Source of the DNA: DATJKD01 sp963728295
GTDB taxonomy: Bacteria > Pseudomonadota > Gammaproteobacteria > Steroidobacterales > Steroidobacteraceae
Assembly (NCBI GenBank): GCA_963728295.1
Contig: CAVSKB010000004.1
Span: 1-64,000, forward strand
Direction: 5' to 3'
DNA: 64,000 nt
A program made the translations under genes and the position numbers. Under the pieces are notes generated by a model, which ran no database searches, had not been told where the DNA came from, and saw nothing but the letters and a program-made list of their open reading frames with translations. Of this stretch, positions 38,932-49,633 are shown in pieces. How positions within the stretch are numbered: position 1 is the first letter of the stretch; the number at the start of each line of letters is the position of its first letter.

Positions 38932-40601
38932 GCGGCCGGCATCTCGACGGGTGGAAGCCTGAAATCGCTGTCGAGCGCGGCAAGCGTAGGTGCGTCGCGA
39001 CCGTAGACGTCGTTGCGGAACATGATCTGCCCGTCGGGCGTGGGTTGCGCCGTCCAGTAGAGGATCAGCACAGGTATCGGTTTCGCCAGGTTGACCGTGC
39101 GGGTCTGGCCGCTCTTGATTACCGACTGGATCGCTTCCGCATTCCACTGCACCGGATCATTGAGCACGAGCTCGGTGAGCTCGAACGGCTCGTGCAACGC
39201 GGATGCATCCCGAGCTGAAGGCCCGCTCATCGCGGTCGTACAGCGACTTTGCCGGAGAATCGTGCAGGTACACGAGATAGGGATTCGGGAACATGATCTT
39301 TACGAGGCCGAGCGAGTTGTCGGGGCCGGGGTCCTGCCGCAGCTGGTATGGGACGGAGTTGCCGGTAGCGGCGTCCAGTCTACGGACCAGGGCGACACCT
39401 CCTGGCCATTGCCATCAATGACCCGGATGCGATGCCGCGCGAGATAGCCCGGATCGCGCTTGACCGCAGGCAGCGTGTCCTTGGCGAGGATGCCGGGCGG
39501 TATCGTCCAGGTCGGGTTCAGGACCACGTAGGTGATCTCGGACTTGAACACCGGTGTTTCCCGATACGGGCGCCCGACGACCACCTTGGATGTCCAGATC
39601 GGCTCGTTGTCTCGGAAGTAGGCGACGTCGAAGCCCGCCACGTCCACCAGCACGAACTCGCCCTTGATCTCGTGAAGCACCCAGCGACCGCGCTCCAGGT
39701 TGACACGCAGCTGGTCGATACGCGCACCGGCCGGCACGTTCATCGCTGCGCGCGTCGCAGCGCCTACGGCGCCGTCCGGCGTCATGCCGTGCCGCACCTG
39801 GAAGCGCTTCACCGCAAGCTCGAGGGAGGGATCGAAGAGGTCCGGCTCCGTGACGCGTGCGACGCCGAGATCGCCCGTCACCTCGAGCCGCCGGCGCAGC
39901 ACCGGTACCCGCGGATCGGTCACCCCGGGCTTGAGCGTCGGACCCTCGGTCACCTCCGGCCAGCCGCCGTTCGCAGCGATACGGCGGTACTCCCGCAACT
40001 GCTCGCGTCCGCGTCGATACCACACGTGCTGGGGACGAATCTCGATAAAGGTCTCGACGATGCGGCCGGTGTCGAGCGCCCGGATCAGGAGCTCGCGCGC
40101 GTCGGGTGTGCGTGGCGGTCGCGACGGATAATTCCACTGCGTGCTGAGCTTGACCGGATCGACCTTGCCGCCGTGCAGATGAAACAGCGCGAGCGCCATC
40201 GCATCGGTCGCGAGCAGCTCGAGACCCGCCTGCTCCGTGGCCTCGAGACCGGTTGCGGACCGAAGCTCGGACCGCAGTGCCTGGAGAGTCGCGTAGTGGT
40301 AGTCCTCGGGATGGAGCCCGTCGAGTTCCATGTCGCGCAGCGCCGCGATCAGGTGGTCAAGCCGTGCGCCGTTCGTCCAGGCCGGGGCGAACTGCCGGTC
40401 CTCGAAGATCGCCGCGACGGCGTCGGCGAGGACGATGCGCTCACCCCGGATCGAGAAGTCCTGCGCGTAGCGGAGCTCATCGACCCTCGCGCGGATCGCC
40501 TCCGATTGCGCATTGACCGGGGCACCGGCCGGGTCGGCGCCCGCCTGCGCGAGCCATGCGCCGAGAACGACGGCCGCGGCGGCGGATGCGATTGCTCTCA
40601 T
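38922..40601 (-). CDS. L,D-transpeptidase, YcbB/LdtD-like, frameshifted
   Basis: A periplasmic enzyme that makes 3-3 cross-links in peptidoglycan. About 559 residues, with a signal peptide (residues 1-22). The YcbB-specific N-terminal domain reads QFAPAWTNGARLDHLIAALR and MELDGLHPEDYHYATLQALR. A peptidoglycan-binding module contains LELAVKRFQVRHGMTPDGAV, and the YkuD catalytic domain begins FVLVDVAGFDVAYF. VVGRPYRETPVFKSEITYVV and TWTIPPGILAKD follow. After indels near 39360 and 39210 the catalytic block FSSGCIRV (nucleophile Cys) and PFELTELVL appear, with the stop at 38922. It starts 27 bases after the rimO stop, as last gene of an fmdB-type/rimO/ldt transcript. Confidence 0.87.
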
Positions 40602-40628
40602 GCTTCTCCCTGGACGGTTCTCGCCGTA

Positions 40629-41952
40629 TCAGGCCGCGCGTGTCAGCTTTGCCGTGAGATCGTAGGCGCCCGACCCGGTGATGGTCACATCGGCCCAGTC
40701 GCCCGCAGAAAGTTTTCCTGTGCGCGCGATGCGCACGGTGCCGTCGATTTCGGGCGCATCGGCTGCCGAGCGCGCTACGGCGCCACCCGCCTCGATAGTG
40801 TCCACCAGCACGCGCATCGACCGGCCGACCTTCGCCGCAAGCCGATCGGCGCTGATCGCCGTCGCAAGCTCCATGAAACGCTCGTAACGCTCGTGCTTGA
40901 CGGTCTCGGGCACGGTGATCCGGCAGCGCATTCGCCGCCGCGCCCTCGACCGGCGAATAGCGGAAGCAGCCGACGCGATCGAGCCGTGCCTCGGCGAGCC
41001 AGTCGAGCAACATCTGGAAATCCTGCTCGGACTCACCGGGAAAGCCCACGATGAAGGTGCTGCGCACCGTGATTTCCGGGCAGATCTCCCGCCACCGGCG
41101 GATGCGTGCCAGCGTATTTTCGGCGTGCGCGGGCCTATTCATGAGCTTGAGTATCCTGGGGCTGCCGTGCTGGAAGGGCACGTCCAGATAGGGCAGCACC
41201 TTGCCTTCTGCCATCAGCGGGATCACGTCGTCGACGTGCGGGTACGGATAGACGTAGTGCAGCCGTACCCAGACGCCCAGCGTGCCGAGCGCGCGCACCA
41301 GGTCGGCGAACCTGGCCCTGACCGGTCGGCCTCCCCAGAATCCGGTCGCGTATCGAAGGTCCGCACCGTACGCGCTCGTGTCCTGCGAGATTACGAGCAG
41401 CTCCTTGACACCGGCTTTGACGAGACGCTCGGCTTCGAGCATCACGTCACCGATCGGACGGCTCGCGAGATCGCCGCGCATCGACGGGATGATGCAGAAG
41501 CTGCAACGGTGGTTGCACCCCTCGGAGATCTTGAGATACGCGTAGTGGCGCGGGGTGAGCCGGATGCCCTGGGGCGGGACGAGATCGACGAACGGATCGT
41601 GCAGCGGCGGCAGCTGATCGTGCACCGCGTTCACGACTTCCTCGTACGCCTGCGGCCCGGTGACCTTGAGCACGCTCGGGTGGCGGTCGGTGATCGTCTC
41701 GGGCCTGGCACCCAGACAACCGGTGACGATGACCTTGCCATTGCGCGCGAGCGCCTCGCCGATCGCCTCGAGCGACTCGTGTACCGCGTCGTCGATGAAG
41801 CCGCATGTGTTCACGACGACGAGGTTGGCGTCCTCGTAGGAGCCGACGACGTCGTAGCCCTCAGCGCGGAGCCGCGTCAGGATTCGTTCGGAATCGACCA
41901 GCGCCTTGGGGCAGCCGAGCGAGACGAAACCGATCTTGGGCGGCGCTGACAC
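40629..41952 (-). CDS. rimO: Ribosomal protein S12 methylthiotransferase RimO, one indel
   Basis: A radical-SAM enzyme that methylthiolates Asp89 of ribosomal protein S12. The N-terminal domain has FVSLGCPKALVDSERIL and VVVNTCGFIDDAVHESLEAI, with cluster cysteines in LGCPK, NTCGF and TGCLGAR. The radical-SAM motif is SEGCNHRCSFCIIPSMRGDL (CxxxCxxC), followed by VISQDTSAYGADLRY and YLDVPFQHGSPRILKLMNRP. After an indel near 40915 the TRAM domain follows (MRVLVDTIEAGG, ADVTITGSGAYDLTAKL). SAYGxD separates RimO from MiaB. About 440 residues. Confidence 0.93.
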
Positions 41953-41968
41953 GGGCGGACCGAGCGGG

Positions 41969-42229
41969 TCAGCCGTACGCGCAGGTTCCGCCGCCGCAGA
42001 CGGGCGCGCATGGGCCGCTGTCGCAGGGGCGTTTCTTCTCGGTTCCCAGCGAGCCGACCAGGCTGCCGCCGGTGATGAGCCGTTCGACCTTCGACTTGCC
42101 CGGCGTGCCCGCGAGCGGCAGGCCCGCGCGCTTGCACAGGTCGCCCCAGGTCCTGACCCTGTCGGCCAGCTTGTGGCTGACTTCGACGGTGCGACCGTTG
42201 GCGGGACAGTGATAGTCGTACGTGGGCAT
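41969..42229 (-). CDS. FmdB-like zinc-ribbon small protein
   Basis: 86 residues, intact. It starts MPTYDYHCPANGRTVEVSHK, which recalls the FmdB-type zinc ribbon (M-P-x-Y-x-Y-x-C). The second metal-binding Cys is replaced in part by the DLCKRAGLPL region, and the C-terminus CDSGPCAPVCGGGTCAYG has four Cys that may complete a metal site. The start is set by the MPTYDY motif; the frame is open 10 codons further upstream. It lies 16 bases ahead of rimO and is likely cotranscribed. The function of the family is not established. Confidence 0.7.
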   Translation of the reverse strand: MPTYDYHCPANGRTVEVSHKLADRVRTWGDLCKRAGLPLAGTPGKSKVERLITGGSLVGSLGTEKKRPCDSGPCAPVCGGGTCAYG

Positions 42230-42308
42230 GGCAGGCCTGAGACCTGAGCGGGAGTTCATATTCTAGCCGAAGGCCCTCATCGCCTCCGAACGGGTGGGAG
42301 TCGTGTGC

Positions 42309-42809
42309 CTACGCCTCCACCCGGAACTTGAACGCCCGCCTGGTCTTTCGTCCTGCCGAATCGGCGATCTCGATCGACATCGAGTGCGAACCGGCAGGCA
42401 GTGCCGCGGCTGGTGCCTGGATGCCCTGCTCGGTCACCGTGGCCGACTGGCGGATACGCTCGGTCACATCGAGCCCGATCAAGCCGTAACGGACGTGAAG
42501 CGAGTCAAGCACGATCGTCGCGCCAGGACCCGGAGAGAATCGCACCGAGATATCGACAGGCGACTTCACGGCCTTTCGCGAGTCAGGCGTCAAGACCTCG
42601 ATCAGCGGCCCGTCGGCGGCGCGAAGAGACTCGGGTTCGGCAGGCTGGGTCCCGGGCCCGCGCGTAAGCAGGCTGTGCGCGTCCTTCTCGCGCTGGTATT
42701 CGTCCGCGGTCACGAGCTCAAAGCCGGCGTTTCCGGCCGCGAGGCAGGAAAAACCAATCAGGACGGATACCAGCCCGATGCTGGCCGCTCGGATGCCGAT
42801 CGCATTCAT
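42309..42809 (-). CDS. Secreted protein of unknown function
   Basis: 166 residues, intact, with a signal peptide (MNAIGIRAASIGLVSVLIGF, cleavage near LAAG). The mature part has LITVADEYQRE-like helical sequence, then a predicted immunoglobulin-like strand-rich domain: PLIEVLTPDSRKAVKSPVDI, VRFSPGPGATIVLDSLHVRY, and AAALPAGSHSMSIEIADSAG, ending RRAFKFRVEA. This resembles Ig-like domains that precede or attach to exported enzymes. It follows the M3 peptidase after 46 bases and may act with it. I recognise no named family. Confidence 0.65.
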   Translation of the reverse strand: MNAIGIRAASIGLVSVLIGFSCLAAGNAGFELVTADEYQREKDAHSLLTRGPGTQPAEPESLRAADGPLIEVLTPDSRKAVKSPVDISVRFSPGPGATIVLDSLHVRYGLIGLDVTERIRQSATVTEQGIQAPAAALPAGSHSMSIEIADSAGRKTRRAFKFRVEA

Positions 42810-42855
42810 GATGGCCTCCCCATTGATGGCCGCGCGGCGGCGGCGGTGATCCCGA

Positions 42856-44892
42856 TCAGGGAGCGGCGGCGGCGCTCACACCGCTGCCCAGCTCCAGCTC
42901 CCGGCGATAGGCCTCGACCGACCAGTCGCGGCCCAGGAAATTCCGCGCCAGCGTGTTCATCGACTCCGAGCCACCCGGCGCCAGTATCTGCTCGCGGTAG
43001 CGTCGTGCGGTGGCCTGGTCGCGCAGGCCGGCGGTGCGGAACTGACCCAGAAGGTCGCTCGCAAGCGCCTTCGACCACTGATAGGTGTAGTAGGCGGCAC
43101 CATAGCCGCCGAGGTGGCCGAACGACGCCTGCGCATGCGCGCCCTCCGGCTCCGGTGCAAGGGCATAGCGGTTGTACGCGGCGTCATACGCACGAGTGAG
43201 ATCCTTGCCGCGCAGGTCGGTGGAGTAGTAGTCGAGCGCAACCGCGGAGAGCCCGAGCTGACTCATGACGCCAAATGCCTCGGCGAAACGCCGGCCGGCA
43301 TTCATCCTTTCGACAAGCTGCGCCGGTATGGCTTCACCCGCTTCGTTGGTGGCGAATCCCTTGAGCGTCGCGTAGTCCCACACCCATTCTTCGAGCAGCT
43401 GCGACGGCGCCTCGATCACGTCGTTCTCGATTTCCGAGAAATTCTGTATCGCGAACGACCTCTGACCAGCGAACAGCCAGTGAACCAGGTGGCCGAACTC
43501 GTGCAGGAAAACGACGACGTCGCTGTGTTCCATCAGGCCGTCGGGGAAGTTGCACTCCAGGATCGCCACGGGTGTGACCCGGCCCTGAATGCCAATACGT
43601 ACCGGGGACATCTGCGCGTGGGTGAACTTGCCGTCGCGTGGATGCATGTCGAGGTAGAAGCGGCCGATCACCTGGCCGCGTTCCACCATCTCGAGCGTCT
43701 TGACGTCGGAATGCCAGACGGGCGTCTGCCACGGGCGGATCTCGACCTGGAACAGGTCCTGGATCAGCCCGAGGATTCCTGCCTCGACCTTGTCGTAGCG
43801 CAGGTACTGACGAATGACTTGTGGATCCACCGCATAGTCCTCCTTGCGTATGAGTGCGGCGGCGTACGAGGTACTCCAGGCGCCAAGGGTCGAAACGGAA
43901 GGATCGTCTTTTCGCAGACGAGCCAGCATTCGAGCAGCGTCTGCGGTGGCGGTGGGACGTGCTGCGGCGGCAATGTCATCCAGAAATGCCTGGGCGCGCG
44001 CCGGTGACTTCGCCATGCGGTTGGCAAGATCGTACGCGGCGTAGTCCTTGTAGCCGAGCAGGGTCGCGAGCTCGGCACGCTGGGCTAACAGCTTGCCGAG
44101 CACCGCATCGTTCGCCGGGTAGGCGCGGCTTTCGAAGGACGCCCGCAGCCGCTTCCTCAGGTCGGTGCTCCTGGCATAGCGGAAGACGGGGAACACGTCC
44201 GGATAGGCCATGGTGAGGCGCACCTGGCCGTCTGCCTGCGCCGGGTGTGCCGCGATGTAATCCTGCGGCAGTCCGGCCAGTTCCTCCGGGCGCGCGTTGA
44301 CGGTGCGTTTGTCGTCGGCGATGTTGCGCTCGAACTCGAGCGTGGTTGCCGTGATGGCGTCCTGGAGCTCCGCGATGCGCTTGCGAGTGGCATCGTCGCG
44401 GTCGACGCCTGAGCGCCGGTAATTGTCGAGCTGGCGCTGGACGGTGTATCGCAGCTCGGGTGCGACACCCTTTGCATCAACCGTCTTCAGACGCTCGTAG
44501 ACCGGGCGCGACATCGAAAAGGCAGTGGCCGCGGCCACGGCGCGCTGCACACAGTCCTCCGCCGCCTTGCGGACCGCGGCATCGGGGTGCGTGTCCTTGA
44601 GGACCGATGGCTCCGTGTAAGCCGTGGTGAGGACGAGGTTGTAGACGTCATCGTAGGCGGCGAGCAGCGTCGCCGGGTCGGTGGTTACCGGCATCGCCTC
44701 CAGGTTCGCCTGTTGCGCCTTTATGGCCGCGAGCCGGGTGTCGCACAGTGTCGTTACTTCGGCAGGGCCCTTCGGGGTCAGGCTGATCGGGCCGATCACG
44801 GCATCCGACGCCGGCTTGTGCGGAGCCGCCTGTGCAACGCCTGCCGTCGTCATCAGCAGCACGGATGCCAACACTTCCGTCAACTTCCGCAT
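42856..44892 (-). CDS. Secreted M3-family metallopeptidase (oligopeptidase)
   Basis: 678 residues, intact. A signal peptide (MRKLTEVLASVLLMTTAGVA, ends AQA) shows that this is an exported form of the thimet/oligopeptidase A family. The zinc motif is VVFLHEFGHLVHWLFAGQRS, with HEFGH at about residues 464-468, followed by the second-ligand helix FSEIENDVIEAPSQLLEEWV. The C-terminal region YGAAYYTYQWSKALASDLLG carries the substrate-binding Tyr residues of M3 peptidases. N-terminal helices such as LEFERNIADDKRTVNARPEE are typical. It lies between the PQQ-propeller gene (37 bases) and the Ig-like secreted protein. The expected role is degradation of peptides in the periplasm. Confidence 0.92.
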   Translation of the reverse strand: MRKLTEVLASVLLMTTAGVAQAAPHKPASDAVIGPISLTPKGPAEVTTLCDTRLAAIKAQQANLEAMPVTTDPATLLAAYDDVYNLVLTTAYTEPSVLKDTHPDAAVRKAAEDCVQRAVAAATAFSMSRPVYERLKTVDAKGVAPELRYTVQRQLDNYRRSGVDRDDATRKRIAELQDAITATTLEFERNIADDKRTVNARPEELAGLPQDYIAAHPAQADGQVRLTMAYPDVFPVFRYARSTDLRKRLRASFESRAYPANDAVLGKLLAQRAELATLLGYKDYAAYDLANRMAKSPARAQAFLDDIAAAARPTATADAARMLARLRKDDPSVSTLGAWSTSYAAALIRKEDYAVDPQVIRQYLRYDKVEAGILGLIQDLFQVEIRPWQTPVWHSDVKTLEMVERGQVIGRFYLDMHPRDGKFTHAQMSPVRIGIQGRVTPVAILECNFPDGLMEHSDVVVFLHEFGHLVHWLFAGQRSFAIQNFSEIENDVIEAPSQLLEEWVWDYATLKGFATNEAGEAIPAQLVERMNAGRRFAEAFGVMSQLGLSAVALDYYSTDLRGKDLTRAYDAAYNRYALAPEPEGAHAQASFGHLGGYGAAYYTYQWSKALASDLLGQFRTAGLRDQATARRYREQILAPGGSESMNTLARNFLGRDWSVEAYRRELELGSGVSAAAAP

Positions 44893-44929
44893 GATCGATC
44901 CCCCGGAGTCGCCGCTCAAATGGCCAGCA

Positions 44930-46234
44930 TCACTTCAAGGCGTACAGGTTTCCATCCGTGCTGCCGACATATACCACGCCCTTGTCGACCGCCGGCGAAC
45001 CCATGATCGCCCCGACGGAAATGAACCGGTAGAAATCGACGTACATATCCTGGAAGTCGCCGAAGGTGGGAGTCATCGCTTCGCTATTCAGGCTCCCGTC
45101 GGCATTCAGGATCTTCATCGGATCGCGCTTCGCGCCCTCGGTCTCGAACTGCCAGGCGAGCTGACCGCTCTTGGCGTTCACTGCGTAGAGACGGCCGTTG
45201 TGACTGCCGAAGTAGGCAAGATCCCCGGCGAGCGCCGCCGAAGAGAAGATATATGCCCCGGCGGTGTACGTGAACTTGAGCCGCCCGGTGCGCGCGTCGA
45301 GGGCCATGAAGCGCGAGGTGTCCGAGGTGCCGACGTACACCGTGCCGTCGCGCACCGCAGGCGTGCCATTCACCCAGGACTTGGATGTCGGGTAATCCCA
45401 TTTCTTGCGCCCGGTGGCGGCGTCGAGCGCATAGACATGGGCATCCCGGCAGCCGACGTAGACCGTCCCGTCGACCACCGCGGGTGACGACTGGAAGCCG
45501 ACCTGGTTGTGGTAGCTCGGATCCTGCCCGGCCTCGAACGCCCACTTCTGCACGACCGCTCTCCGCGTCGATGGCGTAGAGCCGGCTGTCCCAGCTGCCG
45601 ATGTACACGGTGTTGCCGGCTACGGCGGGTGAGGCATGTACGACGTCGCCGGTCGCGAACTTCCAGGCGAGCACGCCGCTTTTCGCGTCGACCGCGTACA
45701 CGTTGCCGTCGCCGCTGCCGAAGTAACACCTTGCCATGCACGACCGCGGGCGACGACGTGAATACGTCCCACGCGTCGGGAATCGTCTGCTTCGGATAGG
45801 GATAGCCGTGCAGACCCTGCGCCTCGAACCGGCGCTCGTGCTCGATCGCGTAGACCCACTTCGGCTGACCCGTCGCGGCGTCGATCGCCGCCAGCGATCC
45901 GGCCGAGGAGACGAAGTACACCGTGCCTTCATCCACCGTGGGCGACGAGGCGATCGGCCGGCTCGACTTGAAGTTCCATTTTTCCTGTCCCGTTCCCTGG
46001 TCGAGCGCATACAGGTGCCCGCTCATGCTCGCGATGTAGACGACGCCCGCCCGCGATCGCGGGCGAGGTGACTATCGGCCCGGCGGCTTTGAAGGTCCAT
46101 TTCACGGCCGGCGCCTGCGCAGGGCCGCCGCCCTCATAGACGCCGGTGCGCGCGACGTTGCCGTGGAAGGTGCCCTGCGCGGCAGCGGTCGACGAGACGA
46201 CCATCAGGGCGACGAGCGCGGTGGAAAATTTCAT
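44930..46234 (-). CDS. Periplasmic PQQ-like beta-propeller protein, frameshifted
   Basis: About 434 residues. The start MKFSTALVALMVVSSTAAAQ is a signal peptide. Repeated propeller blades follow, each with a DGTVYVGS...LYALDAxTGxxxW pattern: GHLYALDQGTGQEKWNF, GTVYFVSSAGSLAAIDAATG, VYVGCRDAHVYALDAATGRK, DGTVYVGTSDTSRFMALDAR and the final VVYVGSTDGNLYALK. This is a PQQ-binding-like eight-blade fold; whether it binds PQQ, a quinoprotein partner or a protein is unknown. Indels near 46045, 45725 and 45555 break the frame. It is the first gene before the M3 peptidase and unlikely to be BamB, whose gene sits in other contexts. Confidence 0.8.
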
Positions 46235-46368
46235 CGGCAGCCCCCGTGTGGTTCTTGGTGTCGCGGTGACGCACACGATAGCGGCGAAGCGCCGCAGCGC
46301 GCCCCGTCGGACACGCGCTTCGTCGCCGCGTTGGCACGGACGGACGCAGGCGCACGCTGCTGCTGGCT

Positions 46369-48839
46369 TCAGTCCCCGCTGGATTCGGGGCGGTTCGCGG
46401 GACCGCGGGCCAGGCTGTCGGGAACGCTTCGGATGCGCACGTCCTGCTGCGGGAGCGGAATCTCGATACCCGCCTGCTTCAGCGCCTCGTGTACCCGCAC
46501 GGCGAGGTCGCTGCGGACGGCGCCGGCGATTGCGAGGTCAGCGGTCCAGGCACGGATGCCAAAATCGAGCGAGTTCGGGCCGAACCTCAGGAGCATGATC
46601 TCGGGCACGGGTATCGGGACGATGCCCGGCGTCGCGAGCGAGACCGGTTTCAGGAGCTCGAGGACCTGCCTCGGGTCGGTGCCATAGGCGACGCCGACGT
46701 CGACGTCGACACGCCGGCTGGTGTCGCGCAGCGTCCAGTTGATGAGCTTCTCGGAGAGCAGCGTGCCGTTCGGCACGATGACGTCGGCCCCTTCGGCCGT
46801 CGTGAGCGTAGTCGCGCGCATGCCGATCTCGCTCACCTTGCCGCTCGTGCCCGTGATCTCGACGACGTCGCCGGGCTGGATCGGCCGTTCGAACATGAGG
46901 ATCAGGCCCGAGACGAAGTTGTTGACCACGTTCTGCAGACCGAAACCGATGCCGACGCCCAGCGCGCCGACGACGATCGCGAGCTGGCCCACTTCGAAGC
47001 CGGCGGCGGCAAGCGCGACCATGAGCCCGATGACGACCAGCGCGTAATAGGTCAGCGTAGCGACGCTGTTCGCCACGCCGCGCGGCAGGGGCATTCGTCC
47101 GAGTATCTCGTCGCGCAGGACGGCGCGCATCGTCCGCGCGATCCAGAAGGCGACGTAGACCGCGGTCAGAAACAGCAGCACGCTGCCCAGCGTGACCGAG
47201 ATCTCTCCGATGCCGAGCCGATAGCCGAGCACGCGACGCGCCCAGTCCAGAATCGGCCTGAGGACGCGGAACTCCTTGAGCGTCACCAGAATCCACACGA
47301 CAAGCGCCGCATAACGGATGATTCGCGCCAGGCTTTCGAGCAGCGGCCCGGCCCGCTGGGTGACGCCATGCGGGGGCTGCGACGCCGCGACGCACGCGGA
47401 GGTTCCGGGCAATCGACCCCAGCACGGTTGCGCCCGCATAGAGCACCAGGCCGAGATAGGCGCTGTTGAGCGTGCCGCGGGTCAGCAGTTCCGCGAGCGT
47501 CACGTTGCCGAAGACGTTTGCCACGACGGACGCCGCGAGCCCCACGATACCGACAAACCCGACGGCCCGGGCCGCGCGCTCGAGGGCCGTGGCCTGGGCG
47601 GCGGGCCGGCGGCGCCGTGCTTGCAGCACGATCCAGACCAGCGCGGCGAGCGCGAGCAAAGTCACGGCCAGCAGGTGCACCCGGTGCCACAACGGCTGCG
47701 CGACGAACAGTACGCCGAGCCGTTGCAGCACGTAGAGACCGGTCGCCGCATACGGCCACGGGCCGAGCACTTCGAAGATCTCCCTGGGCAGCAGGCGCAG
47801 CACCGGGATGACGGCGATGAGCAGCGCCACTTCGTGCAGCAGGATCGGCGAATCTGCGCTGGAAGAAGAGCGTCGCGACCAGCACCAGCACCAGCCAGGC
47901 AGACACCGGACGCATCATCGCCTGCGTCGAGTCCCGCAAATCCGGGTGCTGCGCGACGAGCCGACGGGATCGCTGCCGCAACCACAGGAGCGCCGGGAGC
48001 AGCAGCACGGCGAAGACCGCATGCACCAGCAGACTGTCGCGGCTCGCGGCGAGGTAACGCCGCAGAAAGTCGCGTTCCAGTTCGATAGCGCTGGCTGCGG
48101 CGGAAAGGGCGTCCGCGGAGAACCGCGGGTCACTCCAGGCGACCCACAATGGCGCACTGTCCCGCACCGCCAGCCGGAAATCGAAGCTCGTCGATGCGGC
48201 GTCGACGGCCCGCAGCCCGGCCGCGATCGAGTCTGCCACCGCATTGCCGCGGCGACTGAACTCGAGTTGCCGGGCCAATGGCCCGGCGAGCGCGCGGTCC
48301 GCCGCCTCGATCCGTGCCAGGACCTCGTTCACTCGTTCCAGCAGCGCTGGCGATATCGCAGCGGACTGCGCCTGCTTGCGTGTTGCTACCCAGGTGACGC
48401 GCCGCTGCGCGAGCTGCGCAGCATCGGCCGAGTCACGGTCGAGCTGGCGCTGCGCTTCGCGCTGCCAGGCCGCCAATTGACGGCCGTAGAATTGCCAGTT
48501 CCGTTGCAGGCTTTCGAGCCGTATCACGGGCATGCGCGTGAGATCCGCCTTTCGCATGCGTCGGCCGAGTGTCGTCACGCCCGCAGCCAGTGCGTCGATC
48601 TGCGGTCCGAGCTCTTCGGTCGGATCGGGTTCTTTGACACGCTGCAACACGTCCTCGGCAAACTGCTCATCCGCGTCGGCGCGCGCGGGTATGTCACGCG
48701 CGGCCAACGGTGCGTCGGCGGTCGGTGACTCACCGGTGACCGACGAGAGAATCTGCTTGGGGTCGAGTGCCGCCGCGCCCGTGGAGGTCAGGCCCAGGGC
48801 CACGGGAAGGATCCACAACCACCGGTGCATGAGCGGCAT
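46369..48839 (-). CDS. Large MscS-family mechanosensitive channel, frameshifted
   Basis: About 823 residues. After a signal peptide (MPLMHRWLWILPVALGLTST) comes a long periplasmic helical domain of about 300 residues (coiled region with ADEQFAEDVLQRVKEPD, RNWQFYGRQLAAWQREAQRQ). A multi-helix membrane part follows, then the MscS core: the pore helix VGQLAIVVGALGVGIGFGLQ, NVVNNFVSGLILMFERPIQP and GDVVEITGTSGKVSEIGMRA, and a cytoplasmic beta domain ending GIEIPLPQQDVRIRS. The layout matches MscK/YbdG-like large channels that release solutes on osmotic downshock. Indels near 47855 and 47395 change frame. Start set at the signal peptide, with a second Met at 48830. Confidence 0.87.
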
Positions 48840-48993
48840 GGCAAACCTGTCGATCGTCGGGTAACCGCCGGATTGTCGCATCCTTGCGCGAGCCGTCGCA
48901 CGCGCCAGGGTCGAACCTACGGTCCGATCTGGCAGAATGCGCGCTCGCTCGGGCTCACACGGACTGCCCGGTGCGGAGTCGGATGCATCCCGT

Positions 48994-49612
48994 ATGCGCG
49001 AATTCGTCAAATCGTTTCTCGACTGGTACCTGGCTGCGCTCGACGCCGGCGGATATCCGCTGATCGCATTCCTGATGGCGCTCGAGAGTTCGATCGTGCC
49101 GTTGCCGAGCGAGGTCGTGATCCCGCCGGCCGCGTACGTGGCGCACACGCGCGGCACGATGTCGCTCGCCGGCATCGTCGTCGCGGGCACCGTCGGCTCG
49201 TGGCTCGGCGCGACCGCGATGTACTGGGCCGCGCGGCTGCTCGGCCGGCCGTTGCTGATGCGTTACGGGCGCTACGTGATGGTCACACCGGAGAAGATCG
49301 AGCAGGCGGAGATCTGGTCGGCGCGCTTCGGCGCCATGGGAATCTTCATCTCGCGGCTGCTGCCCGTGATCCGCCATCTGATCGGAATCCCGGCGGGCAT
49401 CGTGCGCATGGACTATCTGAAGTTCTCCGCCGCCACCGTCGTCGGATCGGCGCTCTGGTGCTGCGGTGCTGGCGTGGGTCGGCGTGACTGCGGGTCAGGA
49501 TCAGGAACTGCTGGCCGGCAGCCTGCATCGCATCTCGGTCTGGGTCGGCGGGCTGATGCTGTTCATCGGGGCGCTCTACTACTTCTTCGTTCACCGCTAC
49601 ATGCGGCGGTGA
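48994..49612 (+). CDS. DedA-family membrane protein, one indel
   Basis: About 205 residues. DedA proteins affect membrane lipid flipping and proton-motive homeostasis. ALDAGGYPLIAFLMALESSI, VPLPSEVVIPPAAYVAHTRG and the F/Y-x-G-R motif region (GTVGSWLGATAMYWAARLLG, RYGRYVMV) match the family, and the amphipathic IFISRLLPVIRHLIGIPAGI with RMDYLKF contains the conserved R-x-x-P...R-x-x-x-x-x-x-x-G. An indel near 49460 breaks the frame; it resumes as VLAWVGVTAGQDQELLAG and ends YYFFVHRYMRR. ATG 48994 is preferred. The MATE gene follows after 21 bases. Confidence 0.87.
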
Positions 49613-49633
49613 GCCGCCCCGCGCGGTCCGTTC

